Positions 15,125 to 25,789 of a stretch of DNA of 64,000 nucleotides are shown here, in pieces (position 1 is the first letter of the stretch; each line of letters starts with the position of its first letter). Below the pieces are notes generated by a model. That model saw only the letters and a list, made by a program, of their open reading frames with translations. It was not told the DNA's origin and did no database searches. The stretch is from an uncultured Pelagibacteraceae bacterium (lineage in GTDB: Bacteria; Pseudomonadota; Alphaproteobacteria; Pelagibacterales; Pelagibacteraceae). Location of the stretch: contig CACEMT010000001.1 in assembly GCA_902560685.1 (NCBI GenBank), positions 1 through 64,000 of the forward strand, in the 5' to 3' direction. The position numbers and the translations under genes were made by a program.

Positions 15125-15641
15125 TTTTTTTTCTATATGTGTTTTTTAATTGTGTATAAGCCAAAGTTATAATCTTAAGCTTATCTTCGTATTTTTTATT
15201 TCCTGCATTCATATCAGGGTGAAATTTTTTGACAAGTTTTTTAAATTTTTCATGTATTTCTTTCCACCCCATACCAACGGAAACACCAAGAATACCAAAA
15301 GCTTTTACATCGTTGTGATTAAAATTAAACTGTTTCATATAGTCATACTGGCCATTTGATTTACTTTTGTTTAATTCATCTTTTAATGCGTTATTCCAAA
15401 GTATTTTAAAAAAGTTGTCTGATGAATTAAAGCTTTGTGTTGGTTTATGCCAAGTCATATCAGATTTTATAAATTCATATATTTGGTCATCATCCATTCC
15501 CTCAAAATAATTCCAATTTTTATTAAATTCTTTTACATGTTTTAGACAAAGCATCCTGTATTTTTTGCTATTATCCTTTTCCAATGGCGCTTTGTAGGAG
15601 CCATCTTCTAAACAATTATTCCAATCACAAATATTTTTCAT
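15114..15641 (-). CDS. J-domain (DnaJ-like) protein
   Basis: C-terminal [45 protein letters not shown] with HPD motif. Confidence 0.85.
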   Translation of the reverse strand: MKNICDWNNCLEDGSYKAPLEKDNSKKYRMLCLKHVKEFNKNWNYFEGMDDDQIYEFIKSDMTWHKPTQSFNSSDNFFKILWNNALKDELNKSKSNGQYDYMKQFNFNHNDVKAFGILGVSVGMGWKEIHEKFKKLVKKFHPDMNAGNKKYEDKLKIITLAYTQLKNTYRKKIDK

Positions 15642-15661
15642 TATATATATTATTATAAATT

Positions 15662-15922
15662 ATGAATATAAAACAATTAACCGAAATAGTAAAAAATAAA
15701 TTAAAACAAAATATCACATGTGAAAAAATAGAAATTCAAGATAAAACTTTTTTACATAAAAATCATAAAACGAATGAAAAAAAGAAATTTCATTTAAAGT
15801 TAATAATTACTTCAAATTATTTAAAAAAAAAAAATAAGATTGAATCCACAAAGGAAATTTATAAGATTTTAGAAAATGAATTAAAAAATTATATACACTC
15901 AATACAAATATCAATTACTTAA
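15662..15922 (+). CDS. BolA-family protein
   Basis: 86 aa, KLIITSNYLKKKNKIESTKEIYKILENELKNYIHSIQISI resembles the BolA fold; opposite the J-domain/cobST genes, a familiar alphaproteobacterial neighbourhood. Confidence 0.65.
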   Translation: MNIKQLTEIVKNKLKQNITCEKIEIQDKTFLHKNHKTNEKKKFHLKLIITSNYLKKKNKIESTKEIYKILENELKNYIHSIQISIT

Positions 15923-17017
15923 CTCATTATATAAATATTTTTTTATTATAAATTTATCGAACCTTAAATCTAAGATAATTTTACCAATTTTCTTAACTAG
16001 AATTAAGTTTATTTTTGGAGAACTATTTTTTTTGTCTGACTTCATATATTTTATAATTAAATTGATATCTTTTTTTTTAAAATAATTATTTAAATTTAAA
16101 GGAAAATTTAATTTTTTTATATGATTAAATATTTTTTCATAATCTTTTTTTTTGAGTAATTTATTTGTATAACTAAATTTTGCAGAACTTATGATACCTA
16201 AAATCACAGCTTCTCCATGATTTAATTTTTTTGAATAATTACTAGTTGCTTCATATGCATGAGCAAATGTATGACCTAAATTCAAAATTTTTCTTAAGTT
16301 TTTTTCTTTTTCATCTTTTTCGACAATATTTTTTTTAACTCTGCAACTATCGGCAATTGTTTTTTCAATAAATGGAGATTTTAATTTTAAAATATTATTA
16401 ATATTTTTATCTAAATAATTAAATATATTTTTGTTACTAATTATTGAATGTTTAATAATTTCTCCATAACCACATATTAATTCTCTTTTAGGTAAAGATT
16501 TTAAAAAACTAATGTCAGAGAGAACAATATCTGGTTGCATAAATGAGCCAATTAAATTTTTTCCATATTTATTATTTACCCCAGTTTTTCCCCCAATAGA
16601 GGAGTCTATTTGAGCTAAAAGCGTTGTAGGTATATTAACAAATTTAATACCTCTTTTATAAATACTTGCAGCAAACCCGGATACATCTCCAGTTATGCCG
16701 CCGCCCAAAGATATTATGCAATCATTTCTATTAAAGTTAAACTTAAACAACTTATTTAAAATTAAATTTATACTTTTGAAATTTTTATTCTTTTCATTTG
16801 CATTAAAAATATGAATAATATTTTTTTTTATTTTTAATTTTTGCTTAATTATATTTAGTTTTTTTTTCGGTACATTTTTATCGACAACTATTAAGCTTTT
16901 TTCAAAATTAATGTTGTTTGATCTTAATAAATAATTAATTTGATTAATAATATTAGACCCAATAATTATAGGATATTTTTTAGACTTTGTTTTGACAAGT
17001 AATCTAATTTTTTTCAT
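15911..17017 (-). CDS. aroB: 3-dehydroquinate synthase
   Basis: SLGGGITGDVSGFAASIYKRGIKFVNIPTTLLAQIDSSIGGKTGVN; NLGHTFAHAYE. Confidence 0.95.
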   Translation of the reverse strand: MKKIRLLVKTKSKKYPIIIGSNIINQINYLLRSNNINFEKSLIVVDKNVPKKKLNIIKQKLKIKKNIIHIFNANEKNKNFKSINLILNKLFKFNFNRNDCIISLGGGITGDVSGFAASIYKRGIKFVNIPTTLLAQIDSSIGGKTGVNNKYGKNLIGSFMQPDIVLSDISFLKSLPKRELICGYGEIIKHSIISNKNIFNYLDKNINNILKLKSPFIEKTIADSCRVKKNIVEKDEKEKNLRKILNLGHTFAHAYEATSNYSKKLNHGEAVILGIISSAKFSYTNKLLKKKDYEKIFNHIKKLNFPLNLNNYFKKKDINLIIKYMKSDKKNSSPKINLILVKKIGKIILDLRFDKFIIKKYLYNELSN

Positions 17018-17516
17018 ATATCTCTATTATTTGTTTAGTTATCATACTTTTTTTTAAATTTTCACAATTAATCTTAAAATTAGCTTCAGAGTATATTTTC
17101 AATCTATCATTAATCAATTTTTTTAGATCATTTTCGGTAGCGTTTTTTGTAAGTGGTCTTTTTTTACTTTTTAAGATTCTTTGAATTATTGTTGAACTTT
17201 TCCAATTTAACCAAAATGAAATATTATTATTAAGCACTTCTTTTCTTATATTTTTGTTAATAAATCCACCGCCTCCTAAAGATATTATATTTTTTTTACT
17301 CTTTAGTAATTTTAATGTTATTTTCTCCTCCAAATTTCTAAAATATTGTTCACCTTTTTTTTCAAAAATATCATAAATTTTTAGTCCAGTTTCTTTTTCA
17401 ATCAATTTATCAATATCTACATGCTTAAGATTGGTAGATTTAGATAAAAGATATCCTATTGCAGATTTTCCAGATCCCATCATACCTACTAAAACTATAT
17501 TTTTATTTAAATTCAT
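17004..17516 (-). CDS. aroK: Shikimate kinase
   Basis: LVGMMGSGKSAIGYLLSKSTNLKHVDIDKLIE; SLGGGGF; KRPL. Confidence 0.93.
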   Translation of the reverse strand: MNLNKNIVLVGMMGSGKSAIGYLLSKSTNLKHVDIDKLIEKETGLKIYDIFEKKGEQYFRNLEEKITLKLLKSKKNIISLGGGGFINKNIRKEVLNNNISFWLNWKSSTIIQRILKSKKRPLTKNATENDLKKLINDRLKIYSEANFKINCENLKKSMITKQIIEIYEKN

Positions 17517-17571
17517 AATTCTTTATTGAAAAACCACAAATATGTCTTATTTTGAAAATACTTAACAGTAT

Positions 17572-17757
17572 ATGCAATTTGAAAAAAAAACAAGAATAGG
17601 AAGTCCAAAAGGTATATTTGGAATACTAATCAAAATTATTTTATCAGTATTAGTTTTAGCTGTTATTATAATTTTAGTAGACCGAATAAATTTTCCTTCT
17701 CCAGTAAAACAAATTGAAAAAGTAATTCCTAATGAAAATTATAAAATTATTAAATAA
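17572..17757 (+). CDS. Small single-TM protein
   Basis: 61 aa with one hydrophobic segment (GILIKIILSVLVLAVIIILV); overlaps the next ORF by 26 nt. Confidence 0.55.
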   Translation: MQFEKKTRIGSPKGIFGILIKIILSVLVLAVIIILVDRINFPSPVKQIEKVIPNENYKIIK

Positions 17758-19489
17758 AAAAATTTTATCAATTTTAATAATTTTTACTTTATTTCTTTCA
17801 AGCAATACTAATGCTGAAGATGAACCAGTTGATATCTGGGATTTAGAAAAAAAAGTTGAAGAAAATAATTCCAATACCATTTCAGAAAGTATTGAAGGGA
17901 GCGAAATTAATATTCAAATCGAGGACAATAGTTCTGAAAATAAAATAAATATCATTGAAAGTAACAAATTAAAAGATAACAAAATAGATATTGTAGGTTT
18001 ATATGACCCTGAAGAAAATGGATTAAAAATTGACATGTGGTCAGATTCAAATGGAGATGAAATAAAACTTATTTTAAATAAATTAAATAAAATGAATCTT
18101 TCAGATGATGCCAAGGAAATCCTTGAAATTGTTTTATTAACAAATACATATTTTCCAAAAATAAATATTACTGAAGAAGAATTTATTAATTATAAAATAA
18201 ACTTCTTAATTAAAAATGATGATAAAAATTTAATTAAATTATATTTGATTAAAAATTTAAATAATATTTATAATTCAAGCTTAATAAAATTTTATATAAA
18301 TAGCTATCTTCAAAATGCAGATTTAGAAAATGCATGTAATATTTTTAATGAGGTAAATTTTTATGATGATGATTACATTAATAAATTTAAAATCTATTGT
18401 TTGATAAACGAAGAAAAAAGAGAGCAAGCCCAGTTACTTTTTGATTTAGATAATGAATCAGGTTTTACAGATGAATTTTATGAAAATAAGTTTAATTTTT
18501 TGATGAAGTATGTTGAGCAACCTAGTGAAGAAATTTCAGATAAAAATATATTAAATTTTCACTTATCTCATAGAACAATTCCAGATTTTTCTTATCAACC
18601 AAAAAATAATACTCCAGATTTTATATGGAAATATTTATCTTCGTCTAATTTATTAGAAAATATAGATTCAATTGACCTGGAAGATACTGAAAAGATTTCT
18701 TTAATTGAGAAAGCAACACATGAAAAAAATTATAGTGAAAAAGAATTATTTGAACTTTATAAAAGATTTCAATTTAATATTAATCAACTTTTAAACGTAA
18801 AAGATTCATATAAGTTATTAAAAAATTATGAAGGTAGAGCCTTGCTTTATCAAAGATTAATATTAACTGAGGATGAAATTCAAATTTTAGATTTATCCTA
18901 CAAATTAAAGGAGTCTTTTATTAAAGATAATATAGAAAATGCTTTTAATAGTGAATTAAAAAGAGTGTTATCAAAAGTTACGCAAGAACAAGTACCTTCA
19001 AACTTTTCATCATTTTATAATGAGAATTTAGTTTATCAACCTTTAAAAAAAAACAATACAAAAATCAATAATAAAATTATTCATCAGTCTAAATTATTAA
19101 AATATTTTGAAGAAAAGGATGATATTGAAAAAGTTGAAAATGATTTAAATAAATTATTAAAATCAATTAAAAAAAATAAAGATTATGCTGTGTCAATTAA
19201 AGACATGATTTTATTAGAGTCCCTAATTTCAGATGGTGTTGTAATATCAAAAAAATATAAAACTATGTTTAATTTTGACCAGTCAAATATTCCAACAGAT
19301 ATACAATTATTATTAACCAATAACGAGATCGGGATGGTTTTATTAAGAATAATTGAAATAATTGGAGAAGATGATTTAGAAAATTTAGATTCAGATACGT
19401 TGTATTTTATTACAAGTATATTGAATAAACTAAATCTAGATTCAATCAGAAATAAGTTATTATTAAAAGTTCTTCCTTTAAAAATATAA
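17732..19489 (+). CDS. Secreted/periplasmic hypothetical protein
   Basis: 585 aa with signal-peptide-like N-terminus (KKILSILIIFTLFLSSNTNAED); no family recognised. Confidence 0.7.
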   Translation: MKIIKLLNKKILSILIIFTLFLSSNTNAEDEPVDIWDLEKKVEENNSNTISESIEGSEINIQIEDNSSENKINIIESNKLKDNKIDIVGLYDPEENGLKIDMWSDSNGDEIKLILNKLNKMNLSDDAKEILEIVLLTNTYFPKINITEEEFINYKINFLIKNDDKNLIKLYLIKNLNNIYNSSLIKFYINSYLQNADLENACNIFNEVNFYDDDYINKFKIYCLINEEKREQAQLLFDLDNESGFTDEFYENKFNFLMKYVEQPSEEISDKNILNFHLSHRTIPDFSYQPKNNTPDFIWKYLSSSNLLENIDSIDLEDTEKISLIEKATHEKNYSEKELFELYKRFQFNINQLLNVKDSYKLLKNYEGRALLYQRLILTEDEIQILDLSYKLKESFIKDNIENAFNSELKRVLSKVTQEQVPSNFSSFYNENLVYQPLKKNNTKINNKIIHQSKLLKYFEEKDDIEKVENDLNKLLKSIKKNKDYAVSIKDMILLESLISDGVVISKKYKTMFNFDQSNIPTDIQLLLTNNEIGMVLLRIIEIIGEDDLENLDSDTLYFITSILNKLNLDSIRNKLLLKVLPLKI

Positions 19490-19510
19490 AAATTATATTA
19501 AAATTAAAAT

Positions 19511-20035
19511 ATGACAATAAAAACTATTTTAACAGAACCAAATAAAATATTACGTCAAGTTTCTGTTCCTGTTGAAAAAATTGGAAAGGAAGAACAGGTA
19601 TTAATGGATGATATGCTTGAAACAATGTATATGGCAAAAGGAATTGGTTTAGCTGCAATTCAAGTAGGAGTACCCAAACGAATCATTGTTATGGATATTG
19701 GAAATAGGGATAAAGAAAAAGAGCCAATGTATTTTGTTAACCCAATAATTAAAAATAAAAATTCTAAACATTCTACATATGAAGAAGGATGTTTATCAGT
19801 TCCAAATCAATTTGCAGAAGTCAATAGACCAAGCTCATGTGAGGTTGAATATTTAGATTATAGTGGAAATAAAAAAATATTAAAAGCATCTGGATTACTT
19901 GCTACTTGTATTCAACATGAGATGGATCACCTAGAAGGAATATTATTTATTGATTATCTATCAAAGTTAAAAAAAATGATGATTGTAAAAAAACTATCTA
20001 AGCAAAAAAATAAAGTAGACAGAATTGTTGTTTAG
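19511..20035 (+). CDS. def: Peptide deformylase
   Basis: GIGLAAIQVG, EEGCLSVP, QHEMDHLEGILFID. Confidence 0.97.
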   Translation: MTIKTILTEPNKILRQVSVPVEKIGKEEQVLMDDMLETMYMAKGIGLAAIQVGVPKRIIVMDIGNRDKEKEPMYFVNPIIKNKNSKHSTYEEGCLSVPNQFAEVNRPSSCEVEYLDYSGNKKILKASGLLATCIQHEMDHLEGILFIDYLSKLKKMMIVKKLSKQKNKVDRIVV

Positions 20036-20038
20036 TCT

Positions 20039-20962
20039 ATGAGTCAAAAGATAGTTTTTATGGGGACGTCTAATTTCGCTGTACCTATTTTAAAGTCACT
20101 TTATCAAAATGGATATCCAATCTCTGTTGTTTATACTCAACCACCTAAAAAATCTAAAAGAGGGCAAAAATTAAATAAGTCACCAATAAATTTATTTTCT
20201 GAAAATATTAGTCTAGATGTAAGGACTCCCCAATCTTTAAAAAATAATAATGAGGAAGAATCATATTTGACTGAATTAAAACCGGATATAATAATAGTAG
20301 TTTCGTACGGTCAGATTATTCCAAAAAATCTTTTAACTATTCCTAAGTATGGGTTTTTAAATGTTCATGCATCTCTACTTCCCAAATGGAGGGGAGCCGC
20401 ACCAATACAACGTTCGATAATGAATCTTGATAGAGAAACAGGAATTAGCATAATGAGAATAAATGAAAATTTAGACGAAGGTCCAGTTTGCAGTCAATAT
20501 TCTTTAAATATTTCAGAAAAAATAAATTCAGAAGAATTATCTGAAAAATTATCAGTAATAGCTTCAGAAAAAATTTTAGATATTTTAGATAATATTTATG
20601 ATGACAATATAGAATTTAAAGATCAAGATCATTCAAAAGCAACTTATGCAAAAAAAATTCAAAAAACAGAGGGAAAAATTGATTGGAGTGAAAATGCAGA
20701 AAAAATAATTGGAAAAATAAATGGACTTTATCCATATCCAGGTGCTTTTTTTTCATTTAATGGAGAAAGATATAAAATATTAAAAGCAGAAAAATCTAAT
20801 ACAAATGGAAAAGCTGGGAATATAGTAAGCGAAAATTTTGAAGTGTGTTGTGGAAAAGGATCAATAAAAGTATTAAGTATTCAACGAGAAGGAAAAAGAA
20901 TTCAGCAAATAAATGAATTTTTACTTGGTACCCAAATCAAAAAAGGTACCAATATTGCCTAA
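20039..20962 (+). CDS. fmt: Methionyl-tRNA formyltransferase
   Basis: IVFMGTSNFAVPILKSL, NVHASLLPKWRGAAPIQRSI, YPYPGAF. Confidence 0.97.
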   Translation: MSQKIVFMGTSNFAVPILKSLYQNGYPISVVYTQPPKKSKRGQKLNKSPINLFSENISLDVRTPQSLKNNNEEESYLTELKPDIIIVVSYGQIIPKNLLTIPKYGFLNVHASLLPKWRGAAPIQRSIMNLDRETGISIMRINENLDEGPVCSQYSLNISEKINSEELSEKLSVIASEKILDILDNIYDDNIEFKDQDHSKATYAKKIQKTEGKIDWSENAEKIIGKINGLYPYPGAFFSFNGERYKILKAEKSNTNGKAGNIVSENFEVCCGKGSIKVLSIQREGKRIQQINEFLLGTQIKKGTNIA

Positions 20963-21702
20963 TGTATAGATATCAAATTTTAATCGAATATGTTGGTACC
21001 CCTTTTATAGGCTGGCAAATTCAAAAAAAGGGAAAATCTGTTCAAAAAATAATTCAATCAATCTTATCAAAATTATTGAATCAAAAAATTATTTTATATT
21101 CTGCTGGACGTACAGATCGTGAAGTCCATGCAAGCGAACAATCAGCTCATTTTGATGTTGAAAATAAAATTCAAAATATTGATAAAATGATTAAATCTCT
21201 AAATTTTTTTTTAAATAAAAAAAAAATTTCTATAATTAATATTATTAAAAGAAATAAAAATTTTCATGCAAGGTATTCTGCAAAAGAAAGAGTATATAAA
21301 TATTTTATTATTAATCGTTTAGCTACTCCTGTTATAGAAAATGAAAGAGCATGGCACATAAGAAAGAAACTAGATATTAAATTATTAAAAGAAGGAGCTA
21401 AAAAATTAGAAGGGACACATGATTTTAGCACAATGAGAGCAAAAAATTGTTATGCCAAAAGTCCTATAAAAAAAATTAATAAAATAACTATAAAAAATGT
21501 AAATAAGAAAATTCAAATTGAATTTAGATCAAAATCTTTTTTAAGAAATCAAGTTAGATCAATGGTTGGATGTTTGAAGTATTTAGCAGAAAATAAATGG
21601 GACATTAAAAAATTTGAAAATGCTTTAAAATCAAAAAAAAGAAAAAATTGTGCGCCTCCAGCACCAGCTTGTGGATTATATCTTGAAAAAATTATCTATT
21701 AA
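20962..21702 (+). CDS. truA: tRNA pseudouridine(38-40) synthase
   Basis: EYVGTPFIGWQIQ, AGRTDREVHASEQSAHFD, FLRNQVRSMVGCL. Confidence 0.95.
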   Translation: MYRYQILIEYVGTPFIGWQIQKKGKSVQKIIQSILSKLLNQKIILYSAGRTDREVHASEQSAHFDVENKIQNIDKMIKSLNFFLNKKKISIINIIKRNKNFHARYSAKERVYKYFIINRLATPVIENERAWHIRKKLDIKLLKEGAKKLEGTHDFSTMRAKNCYAKSPIKKINKITIKNVNKKIQIEFRSKSFLRNQVRSMVGCLKYLAENKWDIKKFENALKSKKRKNCAPPAPACGLYLEKIIY

Positions 21703-22168
21703 TTCTTATATTTTTTTTGAATTTTTTATTAATTCTCCAACGACTTTCAGTTCTAACTATGTAACCGCAGCAATTAATAGATTTGCATTCACAAGGAAAT
21801 TGTCTGTAATCAGCGTCATAACCAAAACCATAGTCACAAGTTATTTCCTCACCTTTTTTAATTTCTTTATTTGAAATAACCCAAATTTTTAAACCTGTTC
21901 CTTCATAATCTGCATTATTAGAACAACTATGATTGATTAATCGCGCAGTATTCCATGATACATCTCCATCTAAATCATATCTTTTATTTAAATTGAATAA
22001 ATAAATTGGTTTTGCATTATCAAATTTATCAGAATCTTCTGTTTGTTTTTTTGTAATAATATTTCCTACATATTCTATAATTTTAGTTCCAGCTTTGATA
22101 TTCTTAATAGCGTAAAGACCACGTCCATTTCTATCAATATTTGATTTTTTTATTTTATAAAGCTTCAT
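21692..22168 (-). CDS. SET-domain protein (putative lysine methyltransferase)
   Basis: GRGLYAIKNIKAGTKIIEYVG, LINHSCSNNADYE, GEEITCDYGFGYD, post-SET-like CECKSINCCG. Confidence 0.85.
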   Translation of the reverse strand: MKLYKIKKSNIDRNGRGLYAIKNIKAGTKIIEYVGNIITKKQTEDSDKFDNAKPIYLFNLNKRYDLDGDVSWNTARLINHSCSNNADYEGTGLKIWVISNKEIKKGEEITCDYGFGYDADYRQFPCECKSINCCGYIVRTESRWRINKKFKKNIRINR

Positions 22169-22199
22169 GAGAATTTATTTAATCAAAAATTTTTTATTT

Positions 22200-23123
22200 T
22201 CAATTAAATTCTATTAGTGCGTTAACATGCTCATTTGCACTTTCAGCTAAGGCATTAAGATCATAGCCACCTTCTAAAATAGAAACAACTTTTCCATTAC
22301 AAAATTTCTTCGTTGTTTCCAAAGCTCTTTTAGTTATTTCATAGTAGTCCTTTGACTCTAAATTTAATTGACACAAAGGGTCTTGACGATGAGCATCAAA
22401 TCCAGCTGACATTAATATAAACTCAGGTCTAAATTCTTTTAGTCTTTTAAGCATATGCTCGTAAGCGTCAAAATATTCTTTAGAGTTTGTGCCCGCAGGC
22501 AATGGAATATTTAGAGCGTTATTGTGATCACCTTTTTCATCCTCTGTTCCACCACCTGGATAGTATGGATATTGGTGTAAGCTAGAAAAAAAAACGTTCT
22601 TGTTAGACTTAAGAATATCATAAGTTCCATTTCCGAAGTGACAGTCCCAGTCCAAAACTGCAATTCTCTTATATTTATATTTAGAAATTAAATAATTTGC
22701 AGCAACACCAATATTATTTATTACACAAAACCCCATTGCTTTATTTTTTTCAGCGTGATGTCCTGGAGGTCTTGTAACACAATGAGCAGCTCCAAATTCT
22801 TTATTTTCAACACCATCAATTGCAGCGATTATAGAACCAACCGCATCAAAAGTTGCATCTTTGCTACCTGGCGAAACAACTGTATCACCATCTAAAAATA
22901 CCAAACCTTTTTCTGGAAAAGCATTTTCAACTGCATCAAGGTAACTAGAGGAGTGTGCTTGTTTAATAATATCTTTATCGAAACTAGTTGGATTTTTCCA
23001 AATTAATTTTTTATTTTTTTTTAATTTTTCAAGTATTGAGGTAATCCTTGATATACTTTCAGGATGTCCGGAACCAGTATTATGATTTAAAGATGATTTC
23101 GATGTAACTATTGCTGTTTTCAT
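22200..23123 (-). CDS. Histone deacetylase / acetylpolyamine amidohydrolase superfamily protein
   Basis: GSGHPESISRI, RPPGHHAEKNKAMGFC, DWDCHFGNG, SAGFDAHRQDPL, LEGGYDLNALA. Confidence 0.92.
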   Translation of the reverse strand: MKTAIVTSKSSLNHNTGSGHPESISRITSILEKLKKNKKLIWKNPTSFDKDIIKQAHSSSYLDAVENAFPEKGLVFLDGDTVVSPGSKDATFDAVGSIIAAIDGVENKEFGAAHCVTRPPGHHAEKNKAMGFCVINNIGVAANYLISKYKYKRIAVLDWDCHFGNGTYDILKSNKNVFFSSLHQYPYYPGGGTEDEKGDHNNALNIPLPAGTNSKEYFDAYEHMLKRLKEFRPEFILMSAGFDAHRQDPLCQLNLESKDYYEITKRALETTKKFCNGKVVSILEGGYDLNALAESANEHVNALIEFN

Positions 23124-24262
23124 TAAAAATAATTTTCTAAAATATTATAATATATTTTAGTCAATTTTTTCAAATCTGAAATTGGTGATCTCTCATCCAC
23201 CATGTGAATAGTTGTATTTCTCAGCCCTAACTCTAATCTTGGAATTGAACCTAAAAACCTACTATCACTTGTACCACCTCTACAATTTAACTTTGCAGAA
23301 TTACCTGTAACCTTTTTAACAATTTTTTTAACCATATAAATTTCTTTATTAGGCTTGGTATAAAAAGCTTCACCACTCACTCTATATTCTATTTTAGCTT
23401 TACATTTTCCTTTTTTTGCAACCGTATTTATTATTTTACTTAGTTTTTTCTTAAGAGAAGCTGATTTATGTTTAGAATTAAATCTAACATTAAATTTTGC
23501 ACTAGCCGATTGAGGGACTACATTTTCAGATAAATTATCAACGTTCATTTTTGTAAACTCTAAGTTAGATGGAGGCATGAATTTTGTACCATTATCTAAT
23601 GATGAACTTTTTAATTTTGCTATTATTTTAGCTAAGGCTGTGCATGGATTGATATAAGACCCAGCAAACGCTGAGTGACCACTTTTTCCATATATAGTTA
23701 TAATTCCATTCATAGAACCACGTCTTCCAATTCTTATCTCATCTCCAACTGATTTATTTGAAGATGGCTCTCCTACTACAGAAAAATTTATTTTTTCACC
23801 TCTTTTTTTAAGGTGTTTCATCACAGCTGGACAACCATAACCTGTTGTTTCTTCATCTGCTGAAATGATAATTGAAATAGATCCTCTAAATTTTTTATTT
23901 TTAATAAAACGACTAACAGCGCTTATCCAACAAGCTATACCGCCTTTCATGTCTTGAGATCCTCTACCATTTAAATATCCTTTTTTTACAACAGCTTTAA
24001 ATGGTGAAATTTTCCAATTATTAAGATTTGCAACTACATCTGTATGTCCTAAAAAATTTATGTGAGGTTTAGATTTTCCAAACCTTGCATATAAATTTAA
24101 TGCCGGTTTTGTTCCAGTTCCTTTTGACTTAATTATTGTACACTTAAAACCAATAGCAGCAAGTTTCTTTGTTAAGAATTTTATTATACCCTTATCTTCG
24201 GTTTTAATTGTCGGAAATCTTATTAGCTCTTGAGCTAACTTTATCTCATTAAAAATTTTCAT
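23123..24262 (-). CDS. dapE: Succinyl-diaminopimelate desuccinylase
   Basis: FLGHTDVV, GRGSQDMKGGIACWI, SADEETTGYGC, GEPSS; adjacent to dapD. Confidence 0.92.
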   Translation of the reverse strand: MKIFNEIKLAQELIRFPTIKTEDKGIIKFLTKKLAAIGFKCTIIKSKGTGTKPALNLYARFGKSKPHINFLGHTDVVANLNNWKISPFKAVVKKGYLNGRGSQDMKGGIACWISAVSRFIKNKKFRGSISIIISADEETTGYGCPAVMKHLKKRGEKINFSVVGEPSSNKSVGDEIRIGRRGSMNGIITIYGKSGHSAFAGSYINPCTALAKIIAKLKSSSLDNGTKFMPPSNLEFTKMNVDNLSENVVPQSASAKFNVRFNSKHKSASLKKKLSKIINTVAKKGKCKAKIEYRVSGEAFYTKPNKEIYMVKKIVKKVTGNSAKLNCRGGTSDSRFLGSIPRLELGLRNTTIHMVDERSPISDLKKLTKIYYNILENYF

Positions 24263-24264
24263 TA

Positions 24265-25095
24265 TTAATCTCTTAATAGGTCATTAATAGATGTTTTAGA
24301 CCTTGTTTTTTCATCAACTTGTTTAATAATAACCGCACAATAAAGAGAAGGTGCTGAAGGATTATTTTTGTCAGGCAAAGATCCAGGTACAACAACTGAA
24401 TATGGAGGTATTTTTCCATATGTAATCTCACCTGTTTTTCTATTTACAATTTTTGTTGATTGGCCAATATACATTCCCATACTTATTACAGATCCTTCTC
24501 CTACAATTACGCCCTCTACAACTTCTGACATTGCTCCTAAAAAAACATTATCTTCAATAATTGTAGGTAATGCTTGCGCTGGCTCTAATACCCCTCCAAC
24601 TCCACTTGCAGCAGATATATGACAATTTTTTCCAATTTGACTACAGCTACCTGCTCTAGCAAAAGTATCAATCATTGTACCTTCATCAATGTACGCACCG
24701 ATATTAACATAGCAAGGCATTAGTACTGCATTTTTGCCGACAAAAGATCCTTTTCTTACAGGCGAGTTTGGAACCATCCTAAAACCTGCTTTTTCATGAT
24801 CTTCTTTTGTCCATCCAGCTGTTTTACCTTTAAGCAAGTGAGCTTTGTCATACCAACTACTATAAGGACCATTTAAATTCTCCATTGGATAAATTCTAAA
24901 ACTTAACATGATTGCTTTTTTAAGATGTTGATGAGTTACCCATTCTCCATTAATCTTTTCCGCAACTCTAACTTTACCACTATCCAAATCTGAAATGATT
25001 TGATTAATAGTATCTTTAATCTTTTTATCAGAATTGGGGTTTATTTGATCTTTGTTTTCCCAAGCATCATTTATAATTTTTTCTAAATCAGTCAT
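24265..25095 (-). CDS. dapD: Tetrahydrodipicolinate N-succinyltransferase
   Basis: Left-handed beta-helix; [66 protein letters not shown]. Confidence 0.96.
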   Translation of the reverse strand: MTDLEKIINDAWENKDQINPNSDKKIKDTINQIISDLDSGKVRVAEKINGEWVTHQHLKKAIMLSFRIYPMENLNGPYSSWYDKAHLLKGKTAGWTKEDHEKAGFRMVPNSPVRKGSFVGKNAVLMPCYVNIGAYIDEGTMIDTFARAGSCSQIGKNCHISAASGVGGVLEPAQALPTIIEDNVFLGAMSEVVEGVIVGEGSVISMGMYIGQSTKIVNRKTGEITYGKIPPYSVVVPGSLPDKNNPSAPSLYCAVIIKQVDEKTRSKTSINDLLRD

Positions 25096-25099
25096 AATA

Positions 25100-25789
25100 T
25101 TATTCCTCTTTTAATAACCTTATTTTTTTTAAAAATAAAGCAAGATTATCAATTTTATAATCAATCACATCTTTATATTTCTCAATGTCGTTAATTGGTT
25201 GATCATTAACAAACCAAACTTTTGTCATGTTTTTTGCTGTATCAGATGAGAGATTTTTGGCAATATCTTCTATATAAACTGTCTCTTCACTAGCAGGAAT
25301 TTGGAATTTTTTGCACATTAATCCCAGTGATTCAGGGTTAGGTTTTGGTTTAAATTGAAAATCAACAATATCCATAATTTTTCCTTCAAATAAATCATCA
25401 ATACCTATTTTTTTCATACAATTAATTGCATGTTCTTTACTGCCATTAGTAGCACAATATATTTTTACATCTAATTTTAATAATTCTTCTCTTAGTTCTG
25501 TATCTTTTTTAAGACAGTCATAATTTATATTATGTACATACTTAAGGAACTCATTTGCATTTATCAAATCTGGGTAATTTTTCATTAATCCATTTAAAGA
25601 AGTATCGTATTTGTAAAAATAATCTGCTTGAATTTCTTTTGCCTTAATTTTATCGATACCAAGTTTAATTGAGATAAATTCTGTCATTCTTGTTGATACT
25701 TGACCAAATAAAGTTTGTAAATATTTTGGATGATATACACATCCATCCATATCCAAAATTAAATATTTTACTTTTTTTAAATCTTTCAT
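25100..25789 (-). CDS. HAD hydrolase, pyrimidine 5'-nucleotidase-like
   Basis: [50 protein letters not shown]. Confidence 0.8.
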   Translation of the reverse strand: MKDLKKVKYLILDMDGCVYHPKYLQTLFGQVSTRMTEFISIKLGIDKIKAKEIQADYFYKYDTSLNGLMKNYPDLINANEFLKYVHNINYDCLKKDTELREELLKLDVKIYCATNGSKEHAINCMKKIGIDDLFEGKIMDIVDFQFKPKPNPESLGLMCKKFQIPASEETVYIEDIAKNLSSDTAKNMTKVWFVNDQPINDIEKYKDVIDYKIDNLALFLKKIRLLKEE

